Assembly (NCBI GenBank): GCA_963930655.1
Contig: OZ005607.1
Span: forward strand, 22,328,874-22,392,873
DNA: 64,000 nucleotides
Direction of reading: 5' to 3'
From: Myrica gale
Taxonomy: Eukaryota; Streptophyta; Magnoliopsida; Fagales; Myricaceae
The notes under the pieces: model-generated
What the model saw: the letters and a program-made list of their open reading frames with translations, nothing else
The model's database searches: none
What the model was told of the DNA's origin: nothing
Part shown: piece by piece, positions 30,774-42,592 of the stretch
Layout: every line of letters begins with the position of its first letter
Numbering within the stretch: position 1 is the first letter of the stretch
Made by a program: the position numbers and the translations under genes

Positions 30774-33700
30774 GCGTTTTACAGGAATTCGAGATCGAGG
30801 ATGTTGATGTATGAAATGAGGAAGATTTTAATTCGTCCTTGCTTATTGTGTTGTATTTGAATATTTTAGTTGGTCCTTTCTTATTGCTATTTTATATTAG
30901 AAACTTGTTACTTTTTAAATTATTTGTAGAGATTTTTGTGTTTGTTGTAAAACGTTATTAATCAATGATGAAGTATATTTTGTTTTATTATCCTTGTTCT
31001 TTAGTTTTTATATCCAATAAATTATGGTTATTAAAATAAATTAGTGGTGTTTTAAAAATGTTGGCACATAAAAAATACTAAAAAACAACAAAAAAAAGCT
31101 GGCACAGACCTTTAGCGGCGGTCACAAAAACTCTGCTAAAGATCTGTACCAGTGTTTCACGAAACGCTGCCAAAAACAAGGTACAATTACGTTCGAGTCT
31201 ATAGCGGCGTCGTGAACGCCGCTATAGACTGGCAGTCTTCACCAGCGGTCTCAAAAATCGCCGCTATTGTGAGACCCCGTATTGTATTTTTCTATTTATG
31301 CTATGTATTTGTTCTTGAATCTAATTTTAAGGGGTTGTTGTTTGGCCAATGTAAGATATTAAAAGGATTATGGTATTTTGAATTATAAATTTTCCTTAAG
31401 TATTTTCATTATGGTTGCGAAGGTTTGATAGTACAATTGTTATGTTCATCATGGCCGAATTTCTCTAAGGTAATTTCTATGTGAATTCCTTATTAGTTGG
31501 ATTATAATTAACTGTTAAAGTGTTTTATTTTGATATAATGACCTATGTATTCCTTTGTAGCCGAATGCAATTAAGGGTGTACATAAAAATGTAACTATGA
31601 TATTATACGATATTGTATTTTTTCTAAGTTTATCCTAAGTTATATTAAAGTCTCATTAAGCTAGTCAAATAATAGTTAAGTGCACTTGGGTGAGCTAACT
31701 TAGGAGTCAGGTGTAGGCTTTGGAAATAAAGGGAAAAAGACAAAATGAAATGGCAAGAGAAGATGATTGGCTGCCGCCTATGCAGCCAATGTGCATGGGC
31801 GAAGGAAACAAGAATTGTTTCCTTTTCCCCCTTGCCCGTAAACTAGTCTAAGTTCACTTGGCTGAGTTGCACTTCACCTCACCTCTTCCATTTCGCATCA
31901 CCTCACTTCACTCAGCTCATTCATTTGATCGAAAACTCTTCTTCATTTCTCTATAGCATTTCTCTTCCCTCTCACGCCACTTTCAGCAGCTGCACTCACC
32001 TCACCTTCAGCTTTATCACAGCACCCATCTTGCTCACACTCAGCCCATTTTAGTCACACAAGAGAGAACCAGAGAGATAGGGGAGAAGGGGAAGCTTGAA
32101 CCGAATAGGAAGAAGAAGAGATCCTAGGAGAAAAGCAAGGTAAAGGAAATCTGGCCCTTATTCTTCCTCCTTGAGCCTTTCTCTTTTCTTTTAGACTCTA
32201 ACCATGTGTGTCCTAATGCTAGGTGTTCTTTTGCCATCACTAGTGTTCAGCTATAACTCCTAAGGTAAGGTAGGGTTCAGCCCCTCATGGAAAGACTTTT
32301 TGTTTTGGCCGAATGGGCTTTTCTCTCTTGTGTTCATTCTTCCTTTGGAAAATGCTTGAATCATGGATATGATTTTGGTTGTGATTATGGAGTTGTGATG
32401 TTGAGAAGGTGATGGAGGAAAGGATTAAGGCCACGGGTTGATAAAGGAAGTGTTAATGTAGTTGTTATTGGATTTGTTATCATGCATGTGCTATGTTGGC
32501 CGAACCTATGTTTAATGTCCTTCCCTTGAAAAATCTTCTTGCATATAAAGGGAATATGTTGTTATTGAGAAACTGTTGTAGGATGGGGTCAGAATCTTGG
32601 ATGTGCAATGAGAGAAGATAGAAATGTGATGCATGCATGTAATGTTAGTTGTGGCCGAATGGAGTGTTTGTGATAATCTTAGATTTTTGCTTTTGAAATG
32701 CGATATTAGTCATGATCTTGCTGTGATATGGCCATGGGTTAGATTAGATAGGAATTTGAACACATTGTTACTTGGAGATTGAACATGCATGTAATGTTTT
32801 GTGTGGATCTGATATTGGCCGAATGAACTAAGCTTGAAATGATGCTTGTAATGTGAAAGATGGATCTGTTAGTGGTAGTAAGGTGATAGTATGGGTACAT
32901 TGCTGTCCATGCATGTGATTAAAGATGGATGATGATGTTGGAGGCCACGGGTTGGCTAGTTGAAGTGCTTGGAAGATGTTAGATATTATGTTGTGATGTG
33001 ATGAGTTTGGGAAGGTTGACTAGTTCCGTGTGAAATTTAAAGTTAAGATCCTTGATTTTAAGTGCTGTAATGTTGCTGTTGTAAACTAGATCTTGAATAT
33101 GAAAGCATGGAGATTTAGGATGTATATAAGTTTCGGTCAGTGGCCTAAACCTAGGGGCAAGTGAGATTGGATAATGTTACTTAAGATAGTATTATAAAAA
33201 TGGAAGAAAGGGTTCATGGGACCCGAATGGTGCTTCTGCCCTATGGCATGGGATGTACCTTTTGTTAGGTTTCTTAAGGGTTGTTTGCTGTTGAGGAGTA
33301 GGTTGATAATATTGATTAGAACAATAAGTCTATAAGAGAAAATGAGGCTAAGTTGGTGGAATTTATAGACATTAGGGTTGGTAAAGGTATAGAACAAGGA
33401 AATTAAGTTAGACATATTATAAGTTGCTATTTTGGCTTAGAATTCTTAGTATGAAATGTTGTTACTGAATTTCATGAATAGGCTTTGAAATCAATGATGT
33501 CGATGGGAATAATCGGTGTACTTAATTGATTATAAGTGGGATATATAGTAGTCTCATCAGCAACATTGTTGGAGTTGTTTGATGCATATGTTTAATTGTT
33601 TTTCTTCAGATTTTTTTATGAAAGTAAGTTAAAGAAATCTTTTGTAAATGAAACCATATTTTCAAGATATGAACTTTGGAAAACCGAAAACATTTATAAG

Positions 33701-34996
33701 TACTTTGTATGTATGTTTGATTAGTTCCCTAAGCGTCTAAATGACTATGTAACTCGCTTGTAGGCGGAACCTCACATCAAGACTCAAGAAGACCAAGGTA
33801 AGTGGAAGTAAGTAGAAACTTACGTTTTTATGAAAATTGGGATGATACACAGCATGGTTTTTCATGAACAAGCATGGCATTATAAGCAAGCATGAACACT
33901 CATTGTTATCAAGCATGACATGACATGAGCATTTGCATGATTTCTTGAAAGAAAAGAAGTTTTTGTGCAAATGAAAGTATGAGAGTTTTTATGACAAGTT
34001 AAGTTAAAGTGCTCTGGTCGGTACCGTACCAAGTTAAGAAGGTACATCTATATTGAAGGACGTTTACGTGAAGGGTGGATGTTACCTAGGAAGCTCATAC
34101 TGAAGGACGTTTACGTGAAGATTGGTTAAGTCCATGAGGTCTGTGCAACCACACTGAAGGACGATTGAGAGACGGTGTGGACCTCCAAAGGTCGTGTCTA
34201 GCCATCAGGCCTAGGGCCACTTCAAGGGCTAGCTCGACTAAATGTCATGTCTCCAAAGGAAAGAGAGGACGGATCCGATGGGAACGCACAACCCTGACTT
34301 CTGGGGTTAAATGGAGTGTAAGTAGCCCACTAGATGAGAAAGAAATTCTTTTCAAGGACCAAGTGTCAATTTATGTACAAGTAAATGTTTTCAAGAGCAA
34401 GAGCATGTGCATATGCAAACATGAAGCATGCATGCACATTAAGTTTCACAATCATTCATGATTTTCATGTTCAAGTCATAAGCTCATATTTACAAGTTCA
34501 CATTTTCCCTTAATGAGTCTTTTGACTCACAGCTTTCAAAATGTATCATTCCAGATGTTTCAGGTGAAAGCAGTCAGGAAGACTATTTGTCTTGAGAGAG
34601 AAGACTTCTATGTATTTTGGTGTTGGTGACTATTGACTGATGTGGTCTGTCACTTAGGAAATGTTTAGTTTTTGTGTTATGTATCTAAGATGTTACTCTT
34701 CTTTTAAGGTCTTTTGTGTAAGTAAAGTTATGATGATTCCATTGGCCCGTCTCTCTCAGTTATAATTCCGATGTTAAGTATGATTAAGTTCGCTGGAGCA
34801 TTCTCTCGAGATTGCTCGCGACTGTCATTGGCCCTTCGGGATAGCGTTTGGGGCGTGACATCTATAGGCTACTGAGACGGTCATAGAGTGGCTTTCGCGA
34901 CCGCCGCTAAAAAACCGCTACTAATGCATTAACAACGGTTTTTTGACCTTTAGCAGCGGTTTCATACCGCTGCTAAAGGCCTATTTTTTTGTAGTG
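30774..34996 (+). mobile_element. CACTA-4: right end of a GCGGCGGT-family element
   Basis: An acceptor-like TTTTACAG (ending about 30784) is followed by a short last exon (EFEIEDVDV, stop) and an AT-rich tail. GCGGCGGT / GCCGCTATAG repeats follow (31110-31267), and after the nested solo LTR the terminus CTATTTTTTTGTAGTG ends at 34996. 30780-31110 is clearly homologous to 57895-58650 of CACTA-5. It probably forms one element with the sequence from 29478. Confidence 0.7.
31268..34860 (+). mobile_element. 3.6-kb solo LTR in CACTA-4
   Basis: Starts TGTGAGACCCCG and ends GGGGCGTGACA; flanks GCTAT (31263-31267) and TCTAT (34861-34865) form a 5-bp duplication with one mismatch. The empty site restores a GCCGCTATAGGC repeat of the host element. 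Same family as 19931-23249, in opposite orientation. GAAGGACGTTTACGTGAAG occurs twice near 34055-34115. No intact gene is present. Confidence 0.75.
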
Positions 34997-35392
34997 TCGA
35001 ATTATGAGAACTATGTTCGTAGCAACTGTTTATTACATTTGGAGGGAAAGAAATAGCAGAGTTTTTACTAGAGCATCGAGACACTTATACCTTGTGCTTT
35101 TTGATATCACTTCTCCAGTTTTGGCAAGGATAGGTATCCTTAGACCTTAGTAGTTTTGGAAAGTCCAACACCAACCTTCAGCTTATACGGAATTGGCACA
35201 TATCTGATGATGTCTTGCAGCCTCAGTTGGATACTTGAGTTTCTTTCTTAGCTTTATACTTAGATCATCTTCGTCTTGTTTTCCCCTTCTTGTCTAGGGC
35301 TTGGGTTTTCACCTTTTTTTTATTCCGGGCTATGCCCTTTTTTTTAACAGTTCTTTGGAAAATTAATACACTCACCAATTACAAAAAAAAAA
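34997..35392 (+). mobile_element. 3' end of an L1-type LINE
   Basis: A short frame (about 35006-35150) reads RTMFVATVYYIWRERNSRVF, typical of the zinc-binding C-terminus of plant LINE reverse transcriptases. A T-rich 3' untranslated part and a poly(A) run at 35382-35392 follow. It is 5'-truncated by CACTA-4 and abuts the TNL-1 3' flank. Confidence 0.65.
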
Positions 35393-35393
35393 A

Positions 35394-35874
35394 GGTCTTG
35401 GAATTGAAGGCCCGCTATAGACAATCGAACGTGTTGGAAAAGTATAACATAATAAAAATAGACAAAATGGGAATTCGTGATTGAAGCCGCAGATCGATTA
35501 AGTACTTCAGGGACCAAATGGGAACATAACCCATTTTTTTATGCAGCGGCGCGCTAAACAAGGTTTAATGGGTTGGCTAATGGGCTACAAAGGCCTACAG
35601 AAAGAAAACGGACAAGATCAAGTCGAGTATATATTCCTAAATAGCAGCCAAATGTTTTGAAACTATAATTCATATTGCCGTGCTACCGGACACTATTGCG
35701 GGTTGATTTGAAACATCAATGTAGCCAAATCAACCTTCTTTCTATTATTGTAGAATACATGGACCGAAAAAGAGAATAATATTAAACCTGAAAATCAGGT
35801 CGTGTTGGTTAAAATACACTAAAGTGAGTCCATTAAACAAAAACCATCAACCTAGATGTACACCAATGGTATTC
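35394..35874 (-). other. 3' flank of TNL-1
   Basis: Homologous to 59297-59512 behind TNL-2, for example GACAATCGAACGTGTTGGAA in both. This marks the edge of the duplicated TNL unit. No gene is seen. Confidence 0.7.
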
Positions 35875-36441
35875 TTAGAAGCGGAGAGGTACCACATTAG
35901 GACTAACCGTTCTCCAATAACAATTAGAAAGATAATCAACAACATCCACTCTATAATCACGATTAGCATCGCTCTGATATATATCTGCAGCAGAATTCCG
36001 GTAGTCTAAGCGCACCTTATACTCTTTTACCTCCACATCCAGGCTACATGTTTGAACAGAAGCTTTAATGTAGCTCCATCCCTCCAAATTATCAAACCGT
36101 TCCAAAAACCATTTAGTTGGAATAGACACCCCAAATACAATTGGCCCAAGAGAATGGTCTTTGGGTGCACGAAGGACTAAGGGTGATTTTAGATGACCTT
36201 CATCAGTCTCAAAGTAACAAATAAACTCGACAAACTCGTCATGATCAGGTCGAATGCCATTAAAATTACTAGAATTTAATTTTGCATTCTTATGGACCTC
36301 ATAGACAAGATGAAGGGAATATACTTCCCACTTGCTATTCTCATCAGAGGCTCCGTGTATCTCAAGTGTTGTAGAAGAATCAGTACTTCTATTAGTGTTC
36401 CACCACTCCAGAAATTCAGGTCTCAACTTAGAGTCACATAC
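35875..36441 (-). CDS. TNL-1 exon 5: C-JID (post-LRR) domain
   Basis: 188 codons ending in TAG at 35875. It contains WWNTNRS, YSLHLVYEV, FICYFETDEGHLKSPLVLR, DHSLGPIVFGV and WFLERFDNLEGWSYIKASV, the beta-sandwich jelly-roll/Ig-like domain that follows LRRs in many TNLs and takes part in ligand recognition. Confidence 0.85.
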   Translation of the reverse strand, partial: VCDSKLRPEFLEWWNTNRSTDSSTTLEIHGASDENSKWEVYSLHLVYEVHKNAKLNSSNFNGIRPDHDEFVEFICYFETDEGHLKSPLVLRAPKDHSLGPIVFGVSIPTKWFLERFDNLEGWSYIKASVQTCSLDVEVKEYKVRLDYRNSAADIYQSDANRDYRVDVVDYLSNCYWRTVSPNVVPLRF

Positions 36442-39400
36442 CTGTGAATTAAAAACCAAAGAAAGAAAGATGTGAATTGTTGTGTTTTAAACAAGTACTC
36501 TCACAAAGATCTTGCCACTACACAATAATAAATTGTGTGTTATTAGTAGAGAAATAGACTCACCACAGGACTTCCTGTGGTCTGTAAAAAATAATCACTT
36601 TCTTCACCAAAGTTTCTAACACAGTAGAGTCTGCCATCATAATCAATGTAGAAGGCCCCAATGGAGTCATCGCTCATCATCTCTATTCCACGAACAGGGG
36701 ATGTAATATTTGATCCATACTCTGGTATTGCAAAAAGCTCAGAGAATTTTATTACGGTTCCCCCGACAAAAAGATGCTCCAGATATTCCTCAACACTGAA
36801 GTCAAGTCTTGAGAAACCAGATAAATCGAGAACTTTAAGAGAAGGCAGACTACAAATAACAATCGGAAAGGTTGAAAGTTTTTTGGAACCACTCAAGGAC
36901 AATATGGAAAGACAAGATAAACACTTGAATGAGAAGGGTAATTCTTCGATGGCAGTCCCATCCAAATAAAGTACCCGCAAAGATGTCATATTTCCCACAA
37001 TATCAGGGAACTTCTTCAGCCTTGAACAGCCAGAAAGATAGAAATATTCAAGAGATTCTAAGTTGATCTTGTCAGGAAGGTTTCTAAGACATTTGCAACC
37101 ATGTAAATTCAATCTTCTAAGCCGTTTGAGAACTCCAATGGATGCGTGTACCTTAGACAAACTTGTACAACCTTCAAGATCAAGTATCTCAAGATTTGGG
37201 AGTCCAGTAAAATCAGGTATCTCCATCAAGTTCTTAGATTGACTAAGATCAAAGCGTTTCAAGTTGCCTAAACTCTGGCATAAATTGAAAAATCAAACAT
37301 GAGTAAACTTATCTTAAAAGAATATTAAGAATAAACATGTGACTGAATAAAAGTACTACCTTTATTCCCTTCCATAGTTGTTTGATGTGGCTGCAAGCCA
37401 TGTTAAGTTGAACAAGATGGTTTGAATGGAAATTGATTGGCAAGGATTGGAATGGGAACCCCAACCAGTCCATCACACGTAACTCATTTGTTGGCATGGA
37501 TCTTAAAAGATCACAAGGCCATAACATGCTGTATAAGTACTTGTCATGAAGTTTAGAAAAATTCTCGACAATATCCATATTGTCAATCTTAAGAATTCTT
37601 AATTTTTTCATCATCGAGAAAGCTTTAACATTAACATCTTTGCAACTTGGTAAGTTTAGGAATATGCCTTCAACTGCATTTGTTCCCTGGTAGGAAGGAC
37701 AACGGAAATGTACTTAGCGGAGATACTTGAAATAACAAATAAGAATTTTGAATGATATTATGCATTTTTACAATGATGTCACAACTAGTTCACTTACAGT
37801 ATTATTTTGCAGTACATGAACGATGTCTTCATGATGCCATAATCTACTACGTCGACCAGGCTCTTCAGGAGATTCGTGGTAAACTATTTCTTGACCCATT
37901 TTTTGTAGCAAATCATGGATTCTTAATCTTCTAGAGGAGATTGTTATAAGAGACTTCTCCATTAGAACATCAATATTGATATATGGATAGTAACCACAAC
38001 TTTCTAGTATATCCATCAAAATCTGATCAAGGACCTCTCCTCTAAAGAAACATGCAATATCTAAAAACAATTTTTTCTGCAAATCTTCCAATCCATCAAA
38101 ACCTATTTGAAGCACATCAATAATTCCTCTATTGGGTTTTGCTTTTAGTTGATCGCAAGCACTTTTCCATGCATTTTTTGTCCTACCAAACAAGAAGGAA
38201 CCTAAAATTTTAAGAGCTAAAGGAAGGCCTTGAGCATAGATCATAAAATCCTTAGATAAATCAACATAATTTTCATTAGGATAGGGTTTTTTGAATGCAT
38301 ATGAGCTAAAGAGCATCAAAGCTTCAATGTTATTTAACTCCTTTACCTTATATATTCCATCCACCCCATGCGTTTTCAACAAATGACTATCTCTAGTTGT
38401 TAAAAGGATTCTACTCCCTGGACCAAACCAATCATGACTCCCTGCTAATGCCTCTAGATGTTTTTCTTCATCCACATCATCAAGGACAATAAGGACCCTC
38501 CTATTCTGTAGAATGCTCTTTATAATACTAGTTCCCTCACGATCATCCCATATATGTATTTCTCTTTGCATGAGGATCTTCGAAAGTAGTTGCTTTTGCA
38601 AAGAAACTAAACCCCAATTTTTAGCTTCTTCTCGAAAACAAGCAATAAAGCTTCTAGCTTCGAAGTGATACGAAACTCTTTCATAGATAACTTCTGCAAG
38701 AGTTGTTTTACCAACTCCACCCATTCCATGAATCCCTATAAAGAGAACATCATCTGACCCAATATTCAGTAGGTGCTTCATTTCCTTCACACGAGATTCT
38801 ATACCAACAAGCTTGTTCGAAATACTTGCGAAGTTACAACTCAATCCATAAAATATCCTTTCAGTGATCTCACTGACAATCGTTGACTCTTGTCTGAACA
38901 AAAGGTAGGATAATTAGTTTTATAGAGAGAGTAATAGCTTGCTGTGAAGTAACTATATATGACTTTTTTTACATTTCTTCTCTCACTTTATATGTGGCTT
39001 TTAGATTCATCTAGGGAAAAAAATTCGCAATTTTTTGGTCTTCATTCCTTGTGTTACTTCTTTTTTCAACAAAATCTACTTTAGTGATGATGAAGCCAAT
39101 ATTTTCTTCATAGTGAAGATAGTCTTAGAAGAAAAATAAAAAAAAAAAACTGAAAAATAAAAGAAACATGTATTTGTCCTACAAATAAACAGAGACGCTA
39201 TTTTCTTAGTGGCAAATTTGAACAAAATATAAGTCGTGAGAAGAATGGGTAAAAATTTCTGCAGACAGGTAACAATTTTGAATTATTCTTCTGGTTGAGA
39301 CTTTGCAAAAGCTCTTCAACCAAAGTCCAAAAGTCTGTAAAGTTTTGCGAATTCAATACGACTGAAACGAAACACAATTTGTCATTGTGATTCGTGGAAG

Positions 39401-40046
39401 ACTCACTCAAGTTCTACAATACGACGTCAAAGATATACTAACTCTATAATTTGAAAAACTGATAACTTTCCAAAGGTATCCAACTTTGCTATATTTTCAC
39501 GAACAAGAAGAAAAGACTAAATATATAAAGACGGTACCTATCATGTACATGTCATCCGGATATACGACCCACTTTTGTCAAAGCAGATCTCCACCTCTGC
39601 ATCTCCTCCATGTCTGCCGCGGGGTCTTCTTCGTGGCCAGCAAGAGCTTTTTCAAAAGCTCCGGTCTGGTTTCGTACGTCAGATGGATCCACGTGATAGA
39701 AAACTGGCAAAATTGTGATAGCTGCCTCTTGCATGCATTCGACAATCTTAGCAAGTGCAAGCAAGCACCATTTAGAGTTAGCATAGTTCTCTGAGATAAC
39801 TGTGATGGCATAACGAGATTCTTGTATTGCTTTGAAGAGCTCTTGGGAGATATATTTTCCTCGCTCAAGTATTTCTTCATCCTTAAAAACGGCAATACCT
39901 TTTTGTTTTAAAGCAGACCACAAATGATCTGTAAAGTTGTTGCGGGTGTCTTTGCCGCAAAAATTGAGGAAAACATCATGAGTCCATTGAGGTGTTGAAG
40001 AAGAAGAAGAAGATGAAGAGACTCTCTGAGTGCTAATAGATGCCAT
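35875..40046 (-). CDS. TNL-1: TIR-NB-ARC-LRR-C-JID disease resistance protein, interrupted
   Basis: Five exons: 40046-39538, 38893-37798, 37686-37360, 37274-36564 and 36441-35875, all GT-AG with phases that fit. The conceptual product is 1069 codons: TIR (about 20-160), NB-ARC with P-loop GMGGVGKTT (226-234), kinase-2 LIVLDDVD (304-311), GSRILLTTRD, GLPLAL and an IHD variant of MHD, then LRRs (about 560-870) and a C-terminal C-JID domain (exon 5). Such proteins sense pathogen effectors and signal through TIR NADase activity. Two lesions stand out. Codon 165 is TGA where TNL-2 has TGG in the SGWH motif, 11 nt before the exon 1 donor region. Residue 97 is Ala in WCLLALAKI where the catalytic Glu is expected. 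The NB-ARC and LRR exons are otherwise open. It may give only a short TIR protein, or be a pseudogene. Confidence 0.88.
36564..37686 (-). CDS. TNL-1 exons 3-4: leucine-rich repeats
   Basis: Exon 3 (37686-37360) encodes LRILKIDNMD and LRVMDWLGFPFQSLP. Exon 4 (37274-36564) encodes successive LRRs such as LEILDLEGCTSLSKV, LRRLNLHGCKCLRNLP, LEYFYLSGCSRLKKFP, LRVLYLDGTAIEELP and LKVLDLSG. The LRR block is short compared with many TNLs (about nine recognisable repeats). Confidence 0.88.
37798..38893 (-). CDS. TNL-1 exon 2: NB-ARC domain
   Basis: Starts R-QESTIVSEITERIF after the acceptor. It includes the P-loop, Walker B-like LIVLDDVD, GSRILLTTRD (RNBS-B), GLPLALKILG, LFLDIACFF (RNBS-D) and LRIHDLLQKMGQEIV. 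It is fully open to the donor ACT|GTAAGT. The 644-bp intron 1 precedes it. Confidence 0.92.
39538..40046 (-). CDS. TNL-1 exon 1: TIR domain
   Basis: Begins at MASISTQRVS with a Ser-rich N-terminus, then DVFLNFCGKDTRNNFTDHL (TIR box 1), the SENYANSKWC segment and FYHVDPSDVRNQTG. In-frame TGA at 39554-39552. The codon at 39758-39756 is GCA (Ala) against GAA (Glu) in TNL-2. Translation stops after 164 residues, leaving a nearly complete TIR domain without NB-ARC. Confidence 0.9.
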
Positions 40047-42240
40047 TGAAGAATTGCAAGCTTGAGTAAGAGAATGTTTACACTATTGCAGACTTGGAAT
40101 GGAAAACTTGTTAAAGGTTACATAGATATGTGTGACCAACGCATTCGCTGCTTTCTTCGACCGTCGTTGTAGTGAAAACATCAAAAGCGAAGAATTTCTT
40201 GTTCACCGATTTGCGAAGTCCTACACGTGAATGACTTTCTTCCCTGGTATATATAAATGCTTTTAATGCTTTTCACCGGCCCTCCTGTTTCTCAAGCTTT
40301 TAATTTTATGCCTTCATAAATTTGAGTCTTTCGCAACGTCATTTATCCGTCGTTGGTCATCATGTACGTGTTGGACAAGTAGTAAATCTTGAAAATGACT
40401 CAAAATTTGCAACCAAATCCTGATTGAAACCGCCTAATATCTCAACTGGATATTCATATTGTTAACCCAAATAATGCACCTTTTTGGTGTATAGAGTGTT
40501 GACTTCCAGCTTGTATTTGAGACTTATTGCACCTTTTTTATTCTCCTAGTTCTGTTTTTAGTTAACCTTCTTCTTTCTAGTCAGAAGAATAGGAAGAAAT
40601 GATAGCAGAGTAATTAAACAGGTAAGTTTGCGTGCATGACAGGTTTGTAGAAACTTTGGAAGACCTGCACCATTTGGGTCGCTCAAGTCTACGTTGTGAT
40701 CTTAATACATTTTGGTCTCTTCTATAACGTGTTTATCAGTCTTTGGTCATCAGGATCCAAACTGTCAACTATATATTTTGTCAATATTTATAGATATTCT
40801 ACTTCATGACGAATTCCGTCTCATTAATTTAGATGCTAAAAGTCTTGGAATTGGAGCCCCACCATTAAAAAGAACTCCAAAATTTCCGGATCATCAAGAT
40901 CAATGAGTACTACCTAAAAGCATTGAATTATGGGTGGGAATGCCTTGAAATATCACTTACGTGAATGACTTTTTGGATTCTCGTTTAAATTAGCAACCTT
41001 TGTAGGTGACAACCTATTCATGCCAAAATGAGTCAAAACTTCCAACTGCATACATATAATATCTCAACTGGATATCTGCATTGTTTTCTCAAACAAAAAC
41101 TTTTTTTTGTGTATATTGAATGTTAATTTCCCTGAATTCGATGTATGTTATTACGCTATATATATATATAGAACATATAAAAGATTGGAAGCTTGTACAA
41201 ATTAAATTAGCCAAAACCAAAATGGTACTTCTTCTTTTTATCATGATGTTCATGATACCCCACTGCATTATAATACAAAAACACAGGTTAAGTATAGTAG
41301 ACGTTAAAATGAATATATCGAATTAGCACGACTGATAATGATCGAACAATATATAGTAATTAGATTATGAAGTGTTAGAATATCTGTGAGTTAATCTACA
41401 TTGGGTTATTTTTTTATTTTGGATTCTAAGAATAGATCCTCTTATATATGTACAAGTTCAAACTTCAATAATCATTAATAAGGAAATAGGTCTCTCGCGA
41501 ACCACCTTTAAGTCTTTTCTCTCTTCTTTTTGATCGGTCTCGAGGTGCAATATTTTATCTTATATATTTTTAACAAGAACCTTTAATTGCCATCTAGCAA
41601 TCATAGTTCGACTGATAAATACGAGATTTTGACTAACTTCTATTTAACCATGCATCCTTTATTACCAAATGATAAATTAAGTATGTATTTTTTTCCCCAG
41701 AATTATACCATATGAAATTGTTGCCAAAATACACTCCCATAAGACGAAATTAATAACACAGTTTTAGCTCCAAAATTTACAGAAATTCGAGAAAGCAGTT
41801 GAAGATATCATGACCATATAGCAAGATTGGATATACTGATCATATAAAGTTGAAGCTACCATTGCTATAAAATCTTGAAGTTACATTATTTTTTAGACAT
41901 GGCTGAGGAGTAGAATGTGAAAATATTCAAACTATGATATGTTACCATTCATTTGTGCACTTTCTGTTATACTTCGAATTGAAAGCCAACAAAATTCCTA
42001 ACTTATAACAGTGTACTCATAATTTGAATTGGCCAAAAAACTTATGTTGAAAAGACTTTTATTAAAGTACATGTGTAAATTTTATTGTAGTTTGTGAAAA
42101 AGTAACTATCAAAAAATTGTCATCAATTTCTTATCCTAACAAACGGAGGCCAAACCAAAATTTGAACACCCACCATTGACTATCAAACGTGTTGGAAAAG
42201 TACATAAAATAGTTTAAAATTTCCAGCCAATTTGATTATT
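40047..42240 (-). promoter_or_regulatory. TNL-1 upstream region and remnant of next unit's 3' flank
   Basis: Non-coding region upstream of TNL-1. 40130-41240 recurs at 3403-4722; 41040-42240 recurs at 55812-55855 plus 58913-59390. It contains an internal older duplication: ATATCTCAACTGGATAT occurs near 40437 and 41063, each followed by a similar stretch. GTGTTGGAAAAGTACA at about 42190 matches the 3' flank of TNL genes, marking where another TNL should begin. Regulatory elements were not resolved. Confidence 0.65.
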
Positions 42241-42592
42241 TAATACAACCTGAATAGAAAACCTTTGAAGGTGATTGAAAGTGTTTGTAAGTTTGGCATA
42301 TTTTCCATGATCAAAACAATCCTTTGTTAAATGTATTTTTCTGTGTTGAGTATTTGCTGTATTGAGTAGTGATTGCTGCTGTAATTGTTACTCTATTGGT
42401 TATTTGGTCAAGTTGTATCATTCTTAATTTGATTGATTGTGGTTGCTGTTAAGTGCTTAAATCATATTGTTTGAATAGGTTTTAATAGTGCAAGTGTATT
42501 AGTATTTGAACTTGGTTTTCTGTGGTCTCTTAAAGAGAGGAGTATTAGTTTTTAAATACCTATTCACCCCCCCTCTAGGTATATTCTAGGGT
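42241..42592 (+). repeat. Copia LTR 3' fragment
   Basis: Ends with ACCTATTCACCCCCCCTCT and TAGGTATATTCTAGGGTC, typical of Copia LTR ends. The rest of the LTR and the element are missing. Confidence 0.55.

Noticed and set aside
34165..34461. 98-codon frame inside the 3.6-kb solo LTR
   Set aside because: It is not open in the inverted copy at 19931-23249 and has no recognisable domain.
41368..41580. Possible LTR start (TGTTAGAATATCTGTGAG) upstream of TNL-1
   Set aside because: No matching end, polypurine tract or target duplication was found; too weak to list.
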